DNA of 64,000 nt from Diplodia intermedia (GCA_021495925.1 JAKEKT010000017.1:372001-436000), one strand, 5' to 3'. Shown: positions 11,477-23,607, numbered from the stretch's first letter. The notes: generated by a model from the letters alone, not told the origin. Numbers and translations are program-made.

Positions 11477-12070
11477 ATGGCTCCGACTCTCTCTGACCCT
11501 GGGACTGTGGTCACCCGTCCCGCATACCTTGCACACGTCGTTCTGCAGACGCAGCCTTCCAATTACCAGGCCATGATCTCCTTCTACAAGACATTCCTGA
11601 ACGCCGCCGTCAGTCACGAGAACGACTTCATCTGCTTCCTGACGTACGACTCGGAGCACCATCGGATCGCCATCATCGCCGTCCCAACCGTCGGCCCCAA
11701 GGCGGCCAACAGCTCCGGCCTGCGACACTTCGCCTTCACCTTCCACACGCTCGAGGACCTGGCATTGGCGTACCTGCAGCGCAAGGCCCACAGCATCGAG
11801 CCGCGCTGGTGTGTCAACCACGGGCCCACGACCAGCATCTACTACAGCGACCCGGACGGCAACGAGATCGAGACGCAGGTCGACACCTTCGACTCGGCCG
11901 ACGAGGCAAACGCGTACATGGGCTCCGACGCCTTCAGGGCCAACCCGATTGGCGCTGAGTTCGACCCAGAGGAGTTGGTGAGGAGGCTGAAGGCTGGGGA
12001 AGATGAGAGGGAAATCAAGAAGCGGGCAGATGTTGGGCCGAGGAGCATGGAGGCCATCAGACCGCTCTGA
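11477..12070 (+). CDS. Glyoxalase/dioxygenase (VOC) superfamily protein
   Basis: Single-exon gene of 198 residues. The start is taken at ATG 11477 (aacATGG); the frame is open further upstream, but without family similarity. It contains one vicinal-oxygen-chelate domain: an N-terminal LAHVVLQT strand with His20, LRHFAFTF with His84, and DPDGNEIETQVD with Glu132. These are placed as the metal ligands in extradiol-dioxygenase-like VOC proteins. The C-terminal 40 residues, ending in RSMEAIRPL, form a helical tail typical of the fungal members often annotated as biphenyl-2,3-diol dioxygenase. Substrate unknown. No aromatic-degradation genes surround it, so the annotation should stop at the superfamily. 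Confidence 0.8.
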   Translation: MAPTLSDPGTVVTRPAYLAHVVLQTQPSNYQAMISFYKTFLNAAVSHENDFICFLTYDSEHHRIAIIAVPTVGPKAANSSGLRHFAFTFHTLEDLALAYLQRKAHSIEPRWCVNHGPTTSIYYSDPDGNEIETQVDTFDSADEANAYMGSDAFRANPIGAEFDPEELVRRLKAGEDEREIKKRADVGPRSMEAIRPL

Positions 12071-12132
12071 GTCAATGCGAATGCCTTTGCTGAGCTGCGC
12101 GTCATACAGCGAGAGATCAAGTGATGAATCAT

Positions 12133-12823
12133 TCATTGCGCGTAGTCCATAAAGTCATACCCGTCCAGTTCCGTCTGGTCAAGCGGGTCGCCCTCGGGGT
12201 ATTCCCACACGTCTGGTCCGCATCCAAGCTTCTGGCAAGCCCCACAATATTCGCTATCTAGCACCAGGCTCCCATCATTCGCTAGTCCGTTGGCCATCCT
12301 TTCGGTGACGCCTGGTGGGTCGTTGATGTATCGATTGAGCGTGTAGTGATCATTACTCTGCCCGGCGCTAGTTCAAAGCATCAGCCGCCGAAAGCATTGG
12401 CGTCACCAGGGCTGGGAAGCCTTACATGGTTACCATACCATCACCCTGGATGACGCCAGGATGGAACGTCGGCTTCTCAGTCGATTCGGGGAGTTGCTGC
12501 CTGTGCGGCTCCGCAGCCTGGTCCGAGGCGTTCACGGTTTGCCTTGCACCTTGTGGGGTGACGGGCTCCGCGTGATGGTGACGATGAGGCTCTGTACCGC
12601 CCGTGCCGCCCGGGATGATGTCTATGTCGCAGTTGGAATCCAGCTCGTGTTGACACCAGATGCAGGCAGAATAAAGGGCGCAAATCATGGGGCCGAAGCC
12701 ACAGGCACAACAAAAGTAAGCGCGGACTCCGGCCTGCTGGTCTTGCGGCTTTCCGTTTTGGTCACCGACGTTGGTCTCACGGGCGAGAAGGGGGGAGACG
12801 TTTGCGGGATACTGGCACGACAT
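12133..12823 (-). CDS. Cysteine-rich protein of unknown function
   Basis: Two exons on the minus strand, 12823-12426 and 12367-12133, with a 58-nt intron (gtaagg...actag); 210 residues. The N-terminal third holds a dense cysteine patch, FCCACGFGPMICALYSACIW followed by CQHELDSNC. A low-complexity middle is rich in His, Gln and Pro, and the end has EYCGACQKLGCG and an acidic tail. There is no signal peptide at the chosen start, so the cysteines are more likely for metal binding or a membrane-proximal role than for a secreted effector. The start is supported by a TATA box (12891-12897) 68-74 bases upstream. Family not recognised. It is convergent with the VOC gene, only 62 bases apart. Confidence 0.6.
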
Positions 12824-13808
12824 TTGGAACGATTTTGGAACTGGCTGCCAAAGGCGGACGCCCGGCACCCTCTCCCCGCTCTTCACACTGATTTATAGAG
12901 CCACTCCGAGCCCATCTGAACCCGTAGACTATTTCTCTACTGCGATAATGCGCATCCGCGCAGACGAACCCATGCTCAAGCTGCCCGAAGGCCAAGTTGC
13001 AAGTGGTTGCCGCTCGCCGGCCAATCGAGACGGCATCGGAGGCAACTAGCTGATCTTCCAGGGCAACGGAAGGACGGACTGCACCACCATCAGCTCCTAA
13101 ACACATCTGCGCAGTCCTCGTTTATAATCCGAGCGTCGGCGCGCGCCGCCTCGTGCAATGCACGCTTTTCACTGGCGAAGTCCACCATAGATGTTCACGC
13201 ACTTGCGCATTACCACTGAACCAATAACGACCCTGGTCATACTACGTCAGCCCCGGCTAGGTTGGATATGGGAACATCACCGGATATGAGTGCGGCTGAG
13301 TTGGTGCGGCCTCTGTTCCACATCTTGTGGGGGCCGCATTCTCTCCGAGCCATTTGTGACGCCCCAGCTCTCGGCGGCCACCAGCGCTCGCGCTTGAGAC
13401 GGACTGGGGCAAGAGGGGTCGGACACGCAACATATCGGACAGTCGGAACTAACCCATGCAGGAAATGACTCGAAAGTAAGCCATGGCTTGCATGTTCACG
13501 CACCTTAGTTTTGCGCGGGTGCGCATAACTCTAGAATGAGGCCCCGCCCGCATCACCACGAGTATCTCGCAGCCAGCCGTTGTGAGGCTCAACACAGAAA
13601 TGCTATTTCACGCGAGGCATCACGTATTTTGCTGCTAGTTGTTCCCACATCGCCACATGTCTGCCTGACAAGGCTGAGCTCCACTGTCCGTTGCTTCAGC
13701 CTTGCACCGTGGGCTCCGTTTCAGCCTTGCCGCACATTGTCTCTCTGTTTCTGCTCCCATCCATGGCCATCTGTAGTCCCCACAGGGCTACACGCAGTCT
13801 GACCCCCC
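12824..13808. other. Divergent intergenic region
   Basis: Lies between the cysteine-rich gene (leftward) and the C2H2-like gene (rightward), and must hold both promoters. No further gene, repeat or RNA seen. Confidence 0.5.
12891..12897 (-). promoter_or_regulatory. TATA box of the cysteine-rich gene
   Basis: TATAAAT on the minus strand, 68-74 bases upstream of the ATG at 12823. Confidence 0.45.
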
Positions 13809-16800
13809 ATGGACAACCATCATTCCTCTCCACGGCGACCTCTTGCCGCTGCGGGCACGGACCATTTTCTCCTTGGAATAGGTGCCGCCGTAACATTGGA
13901 TTATGCGCCTTCCCATGAGCATTGGCCCATGATTCTTCAGGACTCTGGGCGAACCGCTGATTCAAGAGGCGCCGGCTGCCTCCATGCGAACCGAACCACG
14001 TTGCAAACATCTAATTTGGCTGTCCCGCATGATTCCCGAGCTCGTAAGAGCGTCTCCCATTTTGGACACCGAATAGACTGTACGGGTGCAGCCATACGTC
14101 GAATCCCCTCTCCCGCTACCACTGTTGACACGGATCTGGAAAGAAGCCCTCTCAGACCAGTGGGTCACGAAGGCCGATGCGTTTTCGACCGAATGCCACT
14201 CACCAGAGGCCCGCAAATGATGGATGTCGATCCACAGCCCGTTGCCGCCAGGCCTACCATTCCTCTAATCACCATTGGGCTACCGACTCCGCCCTCCAGT
14301 GACTCCAGCATGCGGGACTACCATTGCCGCCCTTCTCCATTGTCAGACAATGGCTCATCTCCGCGTTTGCCAAGCGCTTGTACGATGCCGAAAACTGGTG
14401 CTGGGCTGAAGCAGCTTTGCGACATGTCACCGCAAGCATGCGGACACGCCTACCCCTGTACTGGCTTCACTGGAAGCCGCTGCGAAATGCCCATATCCCC
14501 CGTTGAGTCCGTGGGTACGTTGAGCACACATTCCGAGTCAGCCAACTTCTACTCTACGGCGCTCAATGCAGTGCCAGAACGCGGTGCATCTACTCACCGC
14601 CAGACGTCTTCAGTCGGGTCTGGAGACTCGGGGTATGGCTCAGCAGCTAGCACTGCCTTTCTGGGGTCGACCAACCCCCGGTCAAGGTTCCTCAGGGTCC
14701 CGAGCCCACTTCATTCCAAGCCAGGGGGTCAGCCGCTGACCGTACCTGCTCCCTCGGTGTCTACTGTATCCACCCAAGAGTCGTCGGGGGAGGCTTCGCG
14801 GCCCCAGCCATCTGGTCCATCCAGCGTGTTCGTGTGCCGTCTCGAAGGGTGCTTTGACCGGAAACGCTGTTTCTTTCTGGACGTTGAGAACCGGAACAAG
14901 CACGAGCGCTTGGAACACGGCCTCGATTGCCAAAGCAACATGCAGAAGTCCGCGAGAACGCAACGTATCGGAATGGGATCCAGCCACCATTTTGAAACTT
15001 GCAACCAAGATACGATCATCAGCAGCCAAGCACAACAGTCCGTTGCAAACCATCAACGGAGTAGAAGTTCGAATGACGCAGGCAATGGTCCCAAGGTGTT
15101 CGTGACCTCACGTTCCCAGGAACCAAGCCCAACGGAAGAGACTCGCGTCAATGCAGATAACTCACTCGAAGCCTCAGCGCCGTTGAGGCAGCTTGGCACT
15201 GAACACACTCTCCCGCAGAACCCCGCAAACACGAAGGACGACACCAGTGCAAGCCCAGGCTCGTCAGACCAGGCCAGCCAGTCCACTTCCTCCACCTCTC
15301 CGACTCTGTTGCCCGATGTAGAGCTGCCCAGCCCCATGCCGAAGCCAAAGATCGACGAGATGATCGACAAGCTGATGGATGAGTTCGAGAGCATGTTCGA
15401 CTATTACCTCGGCTTCGACATCCACGATGAAAGCGTCGACATGTCCGACACTCCCGACTCCGACTCCGAGGAGTCCGACGCCGACGACGGCGCGGGCCCC
15501 GCGATGCTGATCACGTCCCCGGCATCCCAGCGATCCGGTGCGTCGTCGACATCTCCTTCATCCCAGTCTTCCATCCTCGGGTCGAGGGCGAAGTGTCACA
15601 CGGTAGCTGGAGAACCCGGCAGTGCAGCCGGGTCATCGAAAGCCGCTGCGAAAGCGCCGGCGAGAGGGTCGTCCAAGGCGTCGAGCGCGCTTGGAAAACG
15701 CAAGATACAGGACTCCGGTCGGCCCGAGGACGAAGACGACGACGGAAACGGCGAGAGGAGGAAGCGTCAAAAGGATTCGGAAGAGGAGAGCAAGGGCCTA
15801 AGGTTTGCTTGTCCGTATTTCCAAAGGCATAGGTCATCCAACCAAGGAGGGCCGAAGATGCATGCCTCCTGCATGTACCCCGGGTTCAAAACCGTAGCAA
15901 GGCTAAAGTGAGTACTCCTAATTTAGAAACCTGGTGAAGTACAGAAGTTTATGCCGTTCCTTTTTGCTGAGACTGACACTTACTAGGGAGCATCTTTACC
16001 GATGCCATATGCAACCGGCGCACTGTGTTCGCTGCTGCCGAGTATTCACCACGCAGCCAGAACTCAACAGTCATCACCTTGCTGCGGAAAGATGCCAGGA
16101 CATCCCTGAGAAACGCATCATTGACGGCATTACCGGGGATCAAGAAAGGCAGATTCGATCAAGGAGGGCCAAGGAGGGTGTAAACACGGAGGAGGATAAG
16201 TGGAGAGACGTGTATTTCATCCTGTTCCCCAATGACAGAGAAGCCCCATCGCCATGTAAGTATTTGCGGACTCCACAGTTTTGAGCCATTTCACAGACGT
16301 GAGCTGGCAGGTGCAGAGACTGATCTATTCTGTAGATTGCGTCAGCAACCAGGCTACAGCCCTCTCTCCCGGATCCGTCATGTTCCAAAACTTCGAGCGC
16401 TACAGCCGGCGCGAGTTCCCGCGGCTCGTCCGCGCCGAACTCGAGGTCGCCGCGCTGAGGGAAGAAGCGCTCATGCAGGAGCGGCTCCGAAGCGTTATGG
16501 TTGACGCGGCGCGGCGCGCGGCCGAGACGCTCTGGGAGGAGTTCCGCAATAACAACGTGCAAGCCAATGGCTCCAATGGTGAGGCGTCCCAGCACGTGGA
16601 AAGCTCCCTCCCAGGCCCCGACGTAGATTTCCTCGCCGCGCCTCCTCTCCAGCCCGCGGCCATCCCGGATGCGCGGACCGTCATGGCGGAAGAGGGCCGT
16701 CGCTACTCTACCCAGGGAAACGGGCCCAGCACCGACACCAGCGGGTCGGACTCGGCGTACGGGACGCTCCTCTCGGGATCCAACCTCGCGTATTCAGCAG

Positions 16801-17165
16801 CTCGGTTTCCAGTGGCATCGCGCGGCGGAGCACAGGAGCAGTCAAGCCTCGAGAGGGTTAGCCTTCGTACAAATGCCGTAGTCGGTGGTCCATCTCTGTC
16901 TGAGCACTCCGACCATTCACTCGACGGCACTAGTATTGTGCCGACACAATTTGAGAGCGGTCCGGTTGGTCCTCATCCTCATCAGCAACAACAGCACCAG
17001 CCGTACGTGTGGTCGAGCTGGGATCCTGGATTTCGGCCGGAAGATTGGAACCTTTTCAACGAGCAGAACATGACCACGGGGGCTTATCTTGATGATCCTT
17101 CCTTGCAGGCTCCTCTGCCTGGCGATCCCCGGATGGGCGGAGATCCAACTGATAGTAACGGCTGA
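13809..17165 (+). CDS. Large C2H2-like zinc-finger protein of filamentous fungi
   Basis: Exons 13809-15907, 15987-16255 and 16297-17165; 1078 residues. The first 670 residues are mostly disordered and Ser/Pro-rich. A degenerate finger lies around 14830-14930 (VCRLEGCFDRKRCFFLD then KHERLEH). A conserved block begins in RFACPYFQRH (near 15800), crosses the first intron in KTVARLK-EHLYRCH, and continues with HCVRCCRVFTTQPELNSHH and KWRDVYFILFP. This CPYF...EHLYRRH...C..C...F pattern is a common Pezizomycotina family annotated as C2H2-type, probably nuclear, with unknown targets. The last exon adds a charged helix (FPRLVRAELEVAALREEAL) and a Gln/Ser-rich tail. The 41-nt intron 16256-16296 is unusually short, and its acceptor is the least certain point. 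Confidence 0.75.
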
Positions 17166-17560
17166 AGTGTCCAAAATTGTCGAGCTGTGAGTGAATACGT
17201 CGTCAGATTGTGAAACACGGGAATACGTTTAGGGTTGTCCGGCTATTTTGTCTAAGTAGTCGAATCTATTTGATTTACCTGATAGATCGCATGTTCAGCT
17301 TGAAGTGTCACGTACCAGTAGGGCAGCTTTGCTTCATTACTGATACAATCGTAAGCAGCTGTCTTTTGATAAACCGGCAAATATTCCCACTACCAACGTA
17401 AAGAACCAAGCATCTAAGCAGCCCATTCATCCACTCGTAAGGAATGCAGGAAATCAGAAGTGCAAATGACCACATGTCTCCTCTTGTGGTACAAACCTTA
17501 TGCGCCGTTCCATGCCGCTTTTTCTTCCCCGTCCCTAGCCAATTTTGAGACACGCCTCCT
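17166..17560. other. Convergent 3' intergenic region
   Basis: Lies between two stop codons facing each other; probably both 3' UTRs. Nothing else seen. Confidence 0.5.
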
Positions 17561-19168
17561 TTAGACGTTCGTGCTGATCCGGTGCACAACAGGAACCGAG
17601 CTTGGCGGTAAGCTTCCCATCTCGGTGACAACCATTTTCACATACTCGGCGGGCGTAACGTCGTAGAGTATGTTCAATAGCTGCAGATGAGGCGTCTCCT
17701 TCCACCTCTTCAGAGCACCCTCGCGGTCCTTCTTCTCTGCCCCCGCCTCCTCATCTCCCTCGGTGAGATCTTCGCCAATCCATTCACCGTGACCGAGAAT
17801 CTCATCCGCAGGGGCGATCTCGTTGTTGACAATCGAGTCAAGCGCAACGCGTTCGGTGAACTTTACCGACTCGCAGCACACAATGACGGGAATGTCGCGC
17901 TCATGCGCAAACATGGCAATGATTGCCGTACCGACGCGTGAATAGAGGCGTCCGTTGCTCATCATGGCGGATGCACCAAGGAATACCTTTGAGGCTTCTT
18001 TGATGGCGTGGGAAGTGGCGCCGACGAGGCAGTAGCTGACCTGGATGCCAGCAGCCGCAAGGCTGCGCGCCATCTGCTTTCCTTCGAAAAGCGGCTTTGA
18101 GTCCACCACGTTGACGCGGAACTTGCGACCGTCTGCGTGGGCACGGAGGAGCGTCTTGAGGACGATGCTGCTCTTCGCAAATGTCACAATGACGTCTCCG
18201 TCCACAATCTTGGCACTCGCGGATTCCGAGATGACCTCGTCTGCGGCAGTAAACTTCTCGCGGATGAAGGTATCGATGTGCGCGAGGAGGTGAGACTTCG
18301 CAGTCGTTTCGGGAACAGAAGGGTCGACCTTGATGATAAGGTCCTTCAGCCAGCGAATGGCATTGCCCTGGGAAACGGAAAGCGGTCGGCAGCTAGAGAG
18401 GTGAGAAATCTGAGGCGAAAGGTGATGGGAAGTAAGATGGCGGGCAAGCGAGGTGCCGGGGGGAGTGGTGTACGATTCGATAACCTAGAGCACATCATGT
18501 CAGTCTAAAGTCGCAGCGGTCGTTTTGCACAATACGATTATACTTACCGACTTGAAAGCCAGGAGCATAGCGACAGTCCGCGCATTGCTACCGCAGACAA
18601 CGTATTCGCTCATCTGCAGACCCAGCGCCAGGATGGCGGGGTGTACTTCCTTCGCCGCGCCCTCAATCTCATGCCTTCGTGGTTGGCCGTAAAGATGCCC
18701 AAACAAGCCCACCTGCTTTTCGGCGTGTTTCTTCTTCTCGCTCTTAACCTCCTTGACGGGCCCGCCGGCGGGCCCGCTCTGCGACGGCCTTCTCCGCATG
18801 GGAAGCGGACGGTCCTGCTGCTGGCCGCCCCGCGAACCTCCAGCCTGCTGGTTCTGCTGGCCGCCCTTCTGTTCCTTCTGCTTGCCCTCTTGCTTTCTAT
18901 TGCCTGCAGGCGGTTGGGAAGCGCCTCCGCTTGTTGCATCCTTAGCTGCTTTCTCGGCAGCACGCTTTGCGGCTTTTTCGGCTTTGGCACGCTTTTTGAG
19001 CTCGGCTCCCGACACCTTCTCTTCCTTTGGCGCAGCAGGTGCGGCGGCGTCGGCGGCGGCGGGAGTCTGTTCCTTCGACATATCGGCGGGTTTTGCCTCG
19101 GCAGGCGTAGTTGCCGGCTGGGGGGTCTCGCCGTTGGCGGGCTTGGGCGTGGGGGTGGGGTCAGCCAT
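17561..19168 (-). CDS. GCD2: Translation initiation factor eIF2B subunit delta
   Basis: Exons 19168-18548 and 18484-17561 on the minus strand (63-nt intron), 514 residues. eIF2B is the guanine-nucleotide exchange factor for eIF2, and delta belongs to its regulatory subcomplex with alpha and beta. The N-terminal 150 residues are low-complexity (Ala/Lys-rich, then Gln/Gly-rich), as in fungal Gcd2. The IF-2B domain follows and fills the rest: VIESYTTPPGTSLARHL and CRPLSVSQGNAIRWLK across the exon junction, VTFAKSSIVLKTLL, LVGATSHAIKEASKVFLGA, and the C-terminal ILYDVTPAEYVKMVVTEMG. The length is normal for the family. The start at 19168 is the first ATG of the frame with Pro/Thr-rich coding after it. 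Cytosolic and essential in yeast. Confidence 0.95.
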
Positions 19169-19660
19169 TGCGGCCACCGAAGTCGCCGGTTTGAGTTTTT
19201 CTGGAGGGCTTGGAGTGGGTTCGGGAGTGCGATGCAGCGTGGTCCGCAGTGGGGCAAGTTGTGGCTTGTGTTTGGGCGGTTAGGTTCTCGGACGCACGAG
19301 GCCTGGGTGTCGGGTTGTGCTTAAGAGTCACATTCACGCTCGGCATCTCACAAAAATTGTGGGCTGCCGTAGTGCGTCATTCCGGCGCGCGACGCGACCC
19401 ATGCGCGCAACCCTCGGTGTACCACGGTGCACTCACGCAGCCACGAATCAAATCTAGTTGCTCTTGTACTCTACTGCTCAGCCCCATGTGCTTTCTGGAT
19501 ATCTCCAATGAAGTTAATCGATGAACTGGGCCGACGCCGGCCATGCCGTTCAATGTCATTTCTCCCGTTGCTGAAGGGCGGCCGCAATTCCAATCCGCCC
19601 AGATGTGTAAACGCCTCGAAATGCCAAGAATTCTTTACACCATACTCTAGTTGGAGCTTT
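19169..19660. other. Intergenic between two minus-strand genes
   Basis: Promoter side of the eIF2B delta gene and 3' side of the Sec14-like gene. No further gene recognised. Confidence 0.5.
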
Positions 19661-20744
19661 TCAGGGCTCGGCGGGAGCCGCCTCTTCACCTCCCTTGAGA
19701 ATGAACTCGCTGTCACCAACCTGCTTGCCTCTAGCCTCCCATCTGGCTTTCCTCTCGGCGCGGAGCTTGTCGCACATCTGGTTGAGAGTGGGCCAATACA
19801 CGGAGTGATCATACTCGAACTCGACCTCGCCGCCGTAAGACTTCATCAATTGGACCGGGGGAATGAAGTTGCCAAAAGGCTCGTTGAACTTCATCTTCTC
19901 CTTGGTGACGGGATCGATGAGGGGAGAAATGAGCTTGAAGAACGTCGAAACGTACCAGGGAACTGCAATCACATCAGCACCGGGTCAAAACTCCATGGTA
20001 GTGATTTATTTTTTGGGACTTACGCTCTGAGATCAAAGACTTGCCATTTCTCTCCGGGTATTGTCCTTGAAGGATGTTGAGCACCTGCTTGCCTTGGCTG
20101 AGCGACGGGTTCTTCGCCGACGTGCTGTTCTTGAAGTTGATCAGGAGCGCAATGCTCTCCACACCCGCAGGCATGAGGTCAATAGCCCTCTCCAGCATGA
20201 AGACCAAGTTGTGCACCTGGCGGTCGCTCTTTTCCGTGTTCTGCTTGGACGGATCCATGTACAGGCAGGGGCGGCCGTCGTTGTCGAAGCCCAGAATGAT
20301 GAGCTTACCAGTCTCGTTCTCAGGGGAAATGTAGTCGGCGGTGAAGCCATTGGTTCCGTACTCGCGCCGCCAGATGACAGTGTCTAGCAGACGCTTCTCG
20401 GCCGCCGCGGCGGACGCCCACTTGACGGCACGCAGGTACCGGAGCAAGCATTCCTTGGTGAGCCACATGCGCTCGTCGTCCGACAGTGGCTCCTCCTCAC
20501 TCTTCTTTGCCGCGGCCTTGGGGACCTTCTCCCACTTCTTCACGCTCTCAAGGAGCTCCTGGTATTTCTTTTCTTGGTCGGCGGTAAGGACGGCGGGCAC
20601 GGCGGGCTTGCATTGCGGCAGCGGGTGAGGGAAAGGGGCCTTGGCGGCGCCGGCAGCAGGAGCGTCTGTCATGTTGGAGGTGTCCTTCTCGGCGGGAGGG
20701 GCGGTGGTGGGCGTATTGATCTGCCCGGTCTCGGCGGCGGACAT
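19661..20744 (-). CDS. Sec14-like CRAL-TRIO phosphatidylinositol transfer protein
   Basis: Exons 20744-20024 and 19962-19661 on the minus strand (61-nt intron), 340 residues. After a disordered 50-residue start comes the CRAL-TRIO N-terminal helical region (LLRYLRAVKWASAAAAEKRL) and then the lipid-binding lobe: DTVIWRREYG, LIILGFDNDGRPCLYMDPS, ESIALLINFKN, LNILQGQYPERNGKSLI, and after the intron VPWYVSTFFKLISPLIDPVT. The layout resembles yeast Sfh/Pdr16-type proteins, which exchange phosphatidylinositol with a second lipid or sterol between membranes. Which paralogue this is cannot be told by eye. A CTTATAAG element about 100 bases upstream may be its TATA box. It is divergent from POL12. Confidence 0.9.
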
Positions 20745-21188
20745 GGTGTTCAGGAGATTGGGGCGTGTCAGATGGGGCTAAGTCGATATTGCGTAGATTG
20801 GCCTAGCGGAGGAGGCTATTGGCAAGAGGCAGGAGGGCAGCACGTCTTATAAGCAGTTCTACAGAAGAAAGGGGAGTAGAGACACGGGGCAACAGAAGTG
20901 ATATCAACTAAAACAAAACATTGGCTCGAGATGTGCAGCTAGGATTCCAGCACGCCGGGCGGCGGAACCGACAGGCTGAGGATGGCCCGATTATTTAGGC
21001 GCTGCGCGGAATCCGCACTCCCGGCCGCGACTGCGCTGTCTGTCAGCCGGCAAAGCCCGTCTCCGACCGCCATGCTTGGCCCTTGCGCGCGTCGCGTCGC
21101 GTCACTCGACGAACGCGTCTCTCTCGCACTTGGCTGAGAATTGCTGCATCGTCAATCAACCGCACACCCCGCAACGCTCCACTCCGCC
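20745..21188. other. Shared divergent promoter, Sec14-like gene and POL12
   Basis: 444 bases between two start codons. No coding region. Confidence 0.55.
20846..20853 (-). promoter_or_regulatory. TATA-like element of the Sec14-like gene
   Basis: Palindromic CTTATAAG, 102-109 bases upstream of the ATG at 20744. Confidence 0.35.
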
Positions 21189-23402
21189 ATGGACGACACC
21201 GCCATCGAGATCAATGAGCTGTTTAGCTCGCCAAACGCTACGCTGCCGCAAGATGTCCTCCTCGAATTGCAGTCGCTCCTCCGCTTGCACTCCATCTCCC
21301 CTCAGGAACTCTTCTATAAATGGGAGTCGTACAGCATAAAGATGGGGCCCGACACGACCCTGACTCTCAAGACCGCACGCGACTTCAAAAAGGACATTCA
21401 AGAAACATTAGAAAGGGAGAATCGGGCAAAGGCCGCCCATGCAAGATCGGATAGGAGGACTGTTGCTCCCTCCCGCGCCGGCGCAAGCAATGCCGACGTC
21501 TTCGGAGTGTGAGCCTCGAGCAGCCACACTGAAGCTCCTTAGTTGCTGATGACGTACAGGTTTGATGACCTTGTCCCAGGCACCCCTCACGGTGCCTCAC
21601 GCACACAGGTCAATGGCAGCGCAGCGAAGAGAAAATCGACCTTTGATAGCCCGGCGGCGAAAGCTACCAAGAGCGCCGTTCAGAGTTCTCCTCAGACACC
21701 ACATGCAACAAATGGTGTCGTTGGCGCAACAGCGTGAGGCCTCCGTTCTCATGCACCCCCCAAGAAAGAAAGAAACCAAACCACTAAACAATTGCAGGAC
21801 CTCGTTCGCGGATCGCCCGAATGCAGGCCAGATCATGGAAACGTTGAACGCCCACATTCCGCTACCCGATCCGCCTACCGAATCGCCCGCAGAGCCTCGT
21901 GTAAAACTCAAAGCAAACACGGAACTTGCTAAATTCGGATACAAAACGATGGCGATGAAACTTTCTGAGGCGTCAGAGATTCTGGATGACCGCATTGATG
22001 AATTCCTGCAAGTCATTCAGGAACACCACAACCTGGACGATGGCGCCTTCGGCAATCCGGCTAGTCAAAGCACGAGTGAGATTGTTGCGGTTGGGCGGAT
22101 TGCTTCTGACAGCAGCGAGGGCAAGCTGAACGCTGCCTCTCTCGTACTAGAGACGTCAAGGCGAACCGGAGCAGGACTTAGAGTTCCCCTGCAAGTAGAC
22201 AGTCTACCAAGCTACAGCTTCTTCCCTGGCCAGATCGTTGCAGTACGAGGTAGCAATCCATCAGGGTCATTCTTTACGGCGAAAGAGCTCCTCGAAATTC
22301 CGTTGCTGGGACCTGCTGCCTCTACCGTTGCAGAGCTTGATCTAGCCAACGCCCGTCTCGCCTCCACAGGAGACATGGACGTTGATGAATCCGAGACTGA
22401 AACGAGGCCACTGGGCATTATGGTCGCGTCTGGTCCCTACACACCTGGCCATGTCCTCGACTTTGCAGCGTTCCATGCCCTTATGGAGACAGCACTTGAG
22501 TCCCGTCCGGACGTCCTCGTCCTAAATGGCCCTTTCCTCGACATCGAACACCCTTCCGTCATCAATGGCGACTTTGAGATTCCCGACAACGCCATACCCA
22601 ATCCTGACAAAGCTACGCTCAGAGATGTCTTCCGCTACCACATCTCGCGGCCTATCAATCAGCTCACCGCTCAACATCCCAGCATCACCATCATCATACA
22701 GCTCTCCGTCCGCGACGCCATCGCCAAGCACGTTTCGTTCCCGCAAGACCGCCTCAAGCGCCAGGAGATCAGTCTACCGCGGCAAGCCACCATCGTGACC
22801 AACCCCGTCACCATTAGCATCAATGAGATGGTCGTCGGCATTACCAGCCTAGACATCCTCGATATGCTGCGTCGGGAAGAGTGCGTCAGCGAGAAGGCGA
22901 AGATGACCAATGCCATGGTCCGCTGGGGCGCGAGTCTCATCTCTCAGCGATCTTTCTGTCCCGTCTTCCCGCCCACGGCGCGGGAGGCTTTCCCCAAGAT
23001 CGAGGCCGATAGAAATGGTGCGACGGCTGGTGAGGGAGAGGGTGAGGATGACAGAGTGGATGTGCTGCCCGTTGGAGCGATGCTAGACACGAGCTTTTTG
23101 AAGCTGACGGAGTGGTTGAATGTGCGGCCGGACGTGTTGATCACACCTTCGGCCCTGACGCCATTTGCTAAGGTTCGCTTTCTCTCCAAGATCTCAAGAA
23201 GCAGTAGAGCTGATAAGGCGTACAGGTCATCAACTCCGTCCTTGTGCTCAACCCTGGCACATTGAGTAAGAAGCGCGGTCCGGGTACTTTCGCGCGTATG
23301 ACGGTCCTGCCGGCTACAATCACCGATGAGGAAAGAGAGCAGCATGATATCGTTCCGCATAAGTTTTTTGAGCGGTCAAGAGTAGACATTGTGCATGTCT
23401 AG
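21189..23402 (+). CDS. POL12: DNA polymerase alpha subunit B
   Basis: Exons 21189-21508, 21560-21733, 21798-23172 and 23226-23402; 681 residues with continuous phase across all junctions. It is the regulatory B subunit of the polymerase alpha-primase complex, which starts DNA synthesis in the nucleus. The N-terminal helical domain (ELQSLLRLHSISPQELFYKWESY) is followed by a Ser/Thr-rich linker with TP sites. Next comes an OB-fold region (EIVAVGRI, YSFFPGQIVAVRGSNPSG), then the inactive calcineurin-like phosphoesterase fold: IMVASGPYT, DVLVLNGPFLDIEHP, ITIIIQLSVRDAI, FCPVFPPT, WLNVRPDVLITPS, and the last exon VINSVLVLNPGTLSKKRG. The length is usual for fungi. Confidence 0.95.
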
Positions 23403-23607
23403 GATGCTGAAGCTGAATTGTGCACGGAAATGGAAGGGCTCTGGGCGTGGCGCATGCAATGGGAGCTTTGATGTCGCAGGGAATTGGTCTAGATATCACG
23501 GGTCGATGGTTCGATACGGCGTTCGGAAGTTGAAAAACTTGTCACATTGGACTTTGGCATTTCAACACTCGTACCAAGAGGCGAGACGGGACGTAGACGT
23601 AGTTAGG

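Noticed and set aside
18610..19324. Plus-strand frames of 176-227 codons opposite the eIF2B delta N-terminus
   Set aside because: Antisense shadows of the low-complexity Ala/Lys/Gln-rich N-terminus.
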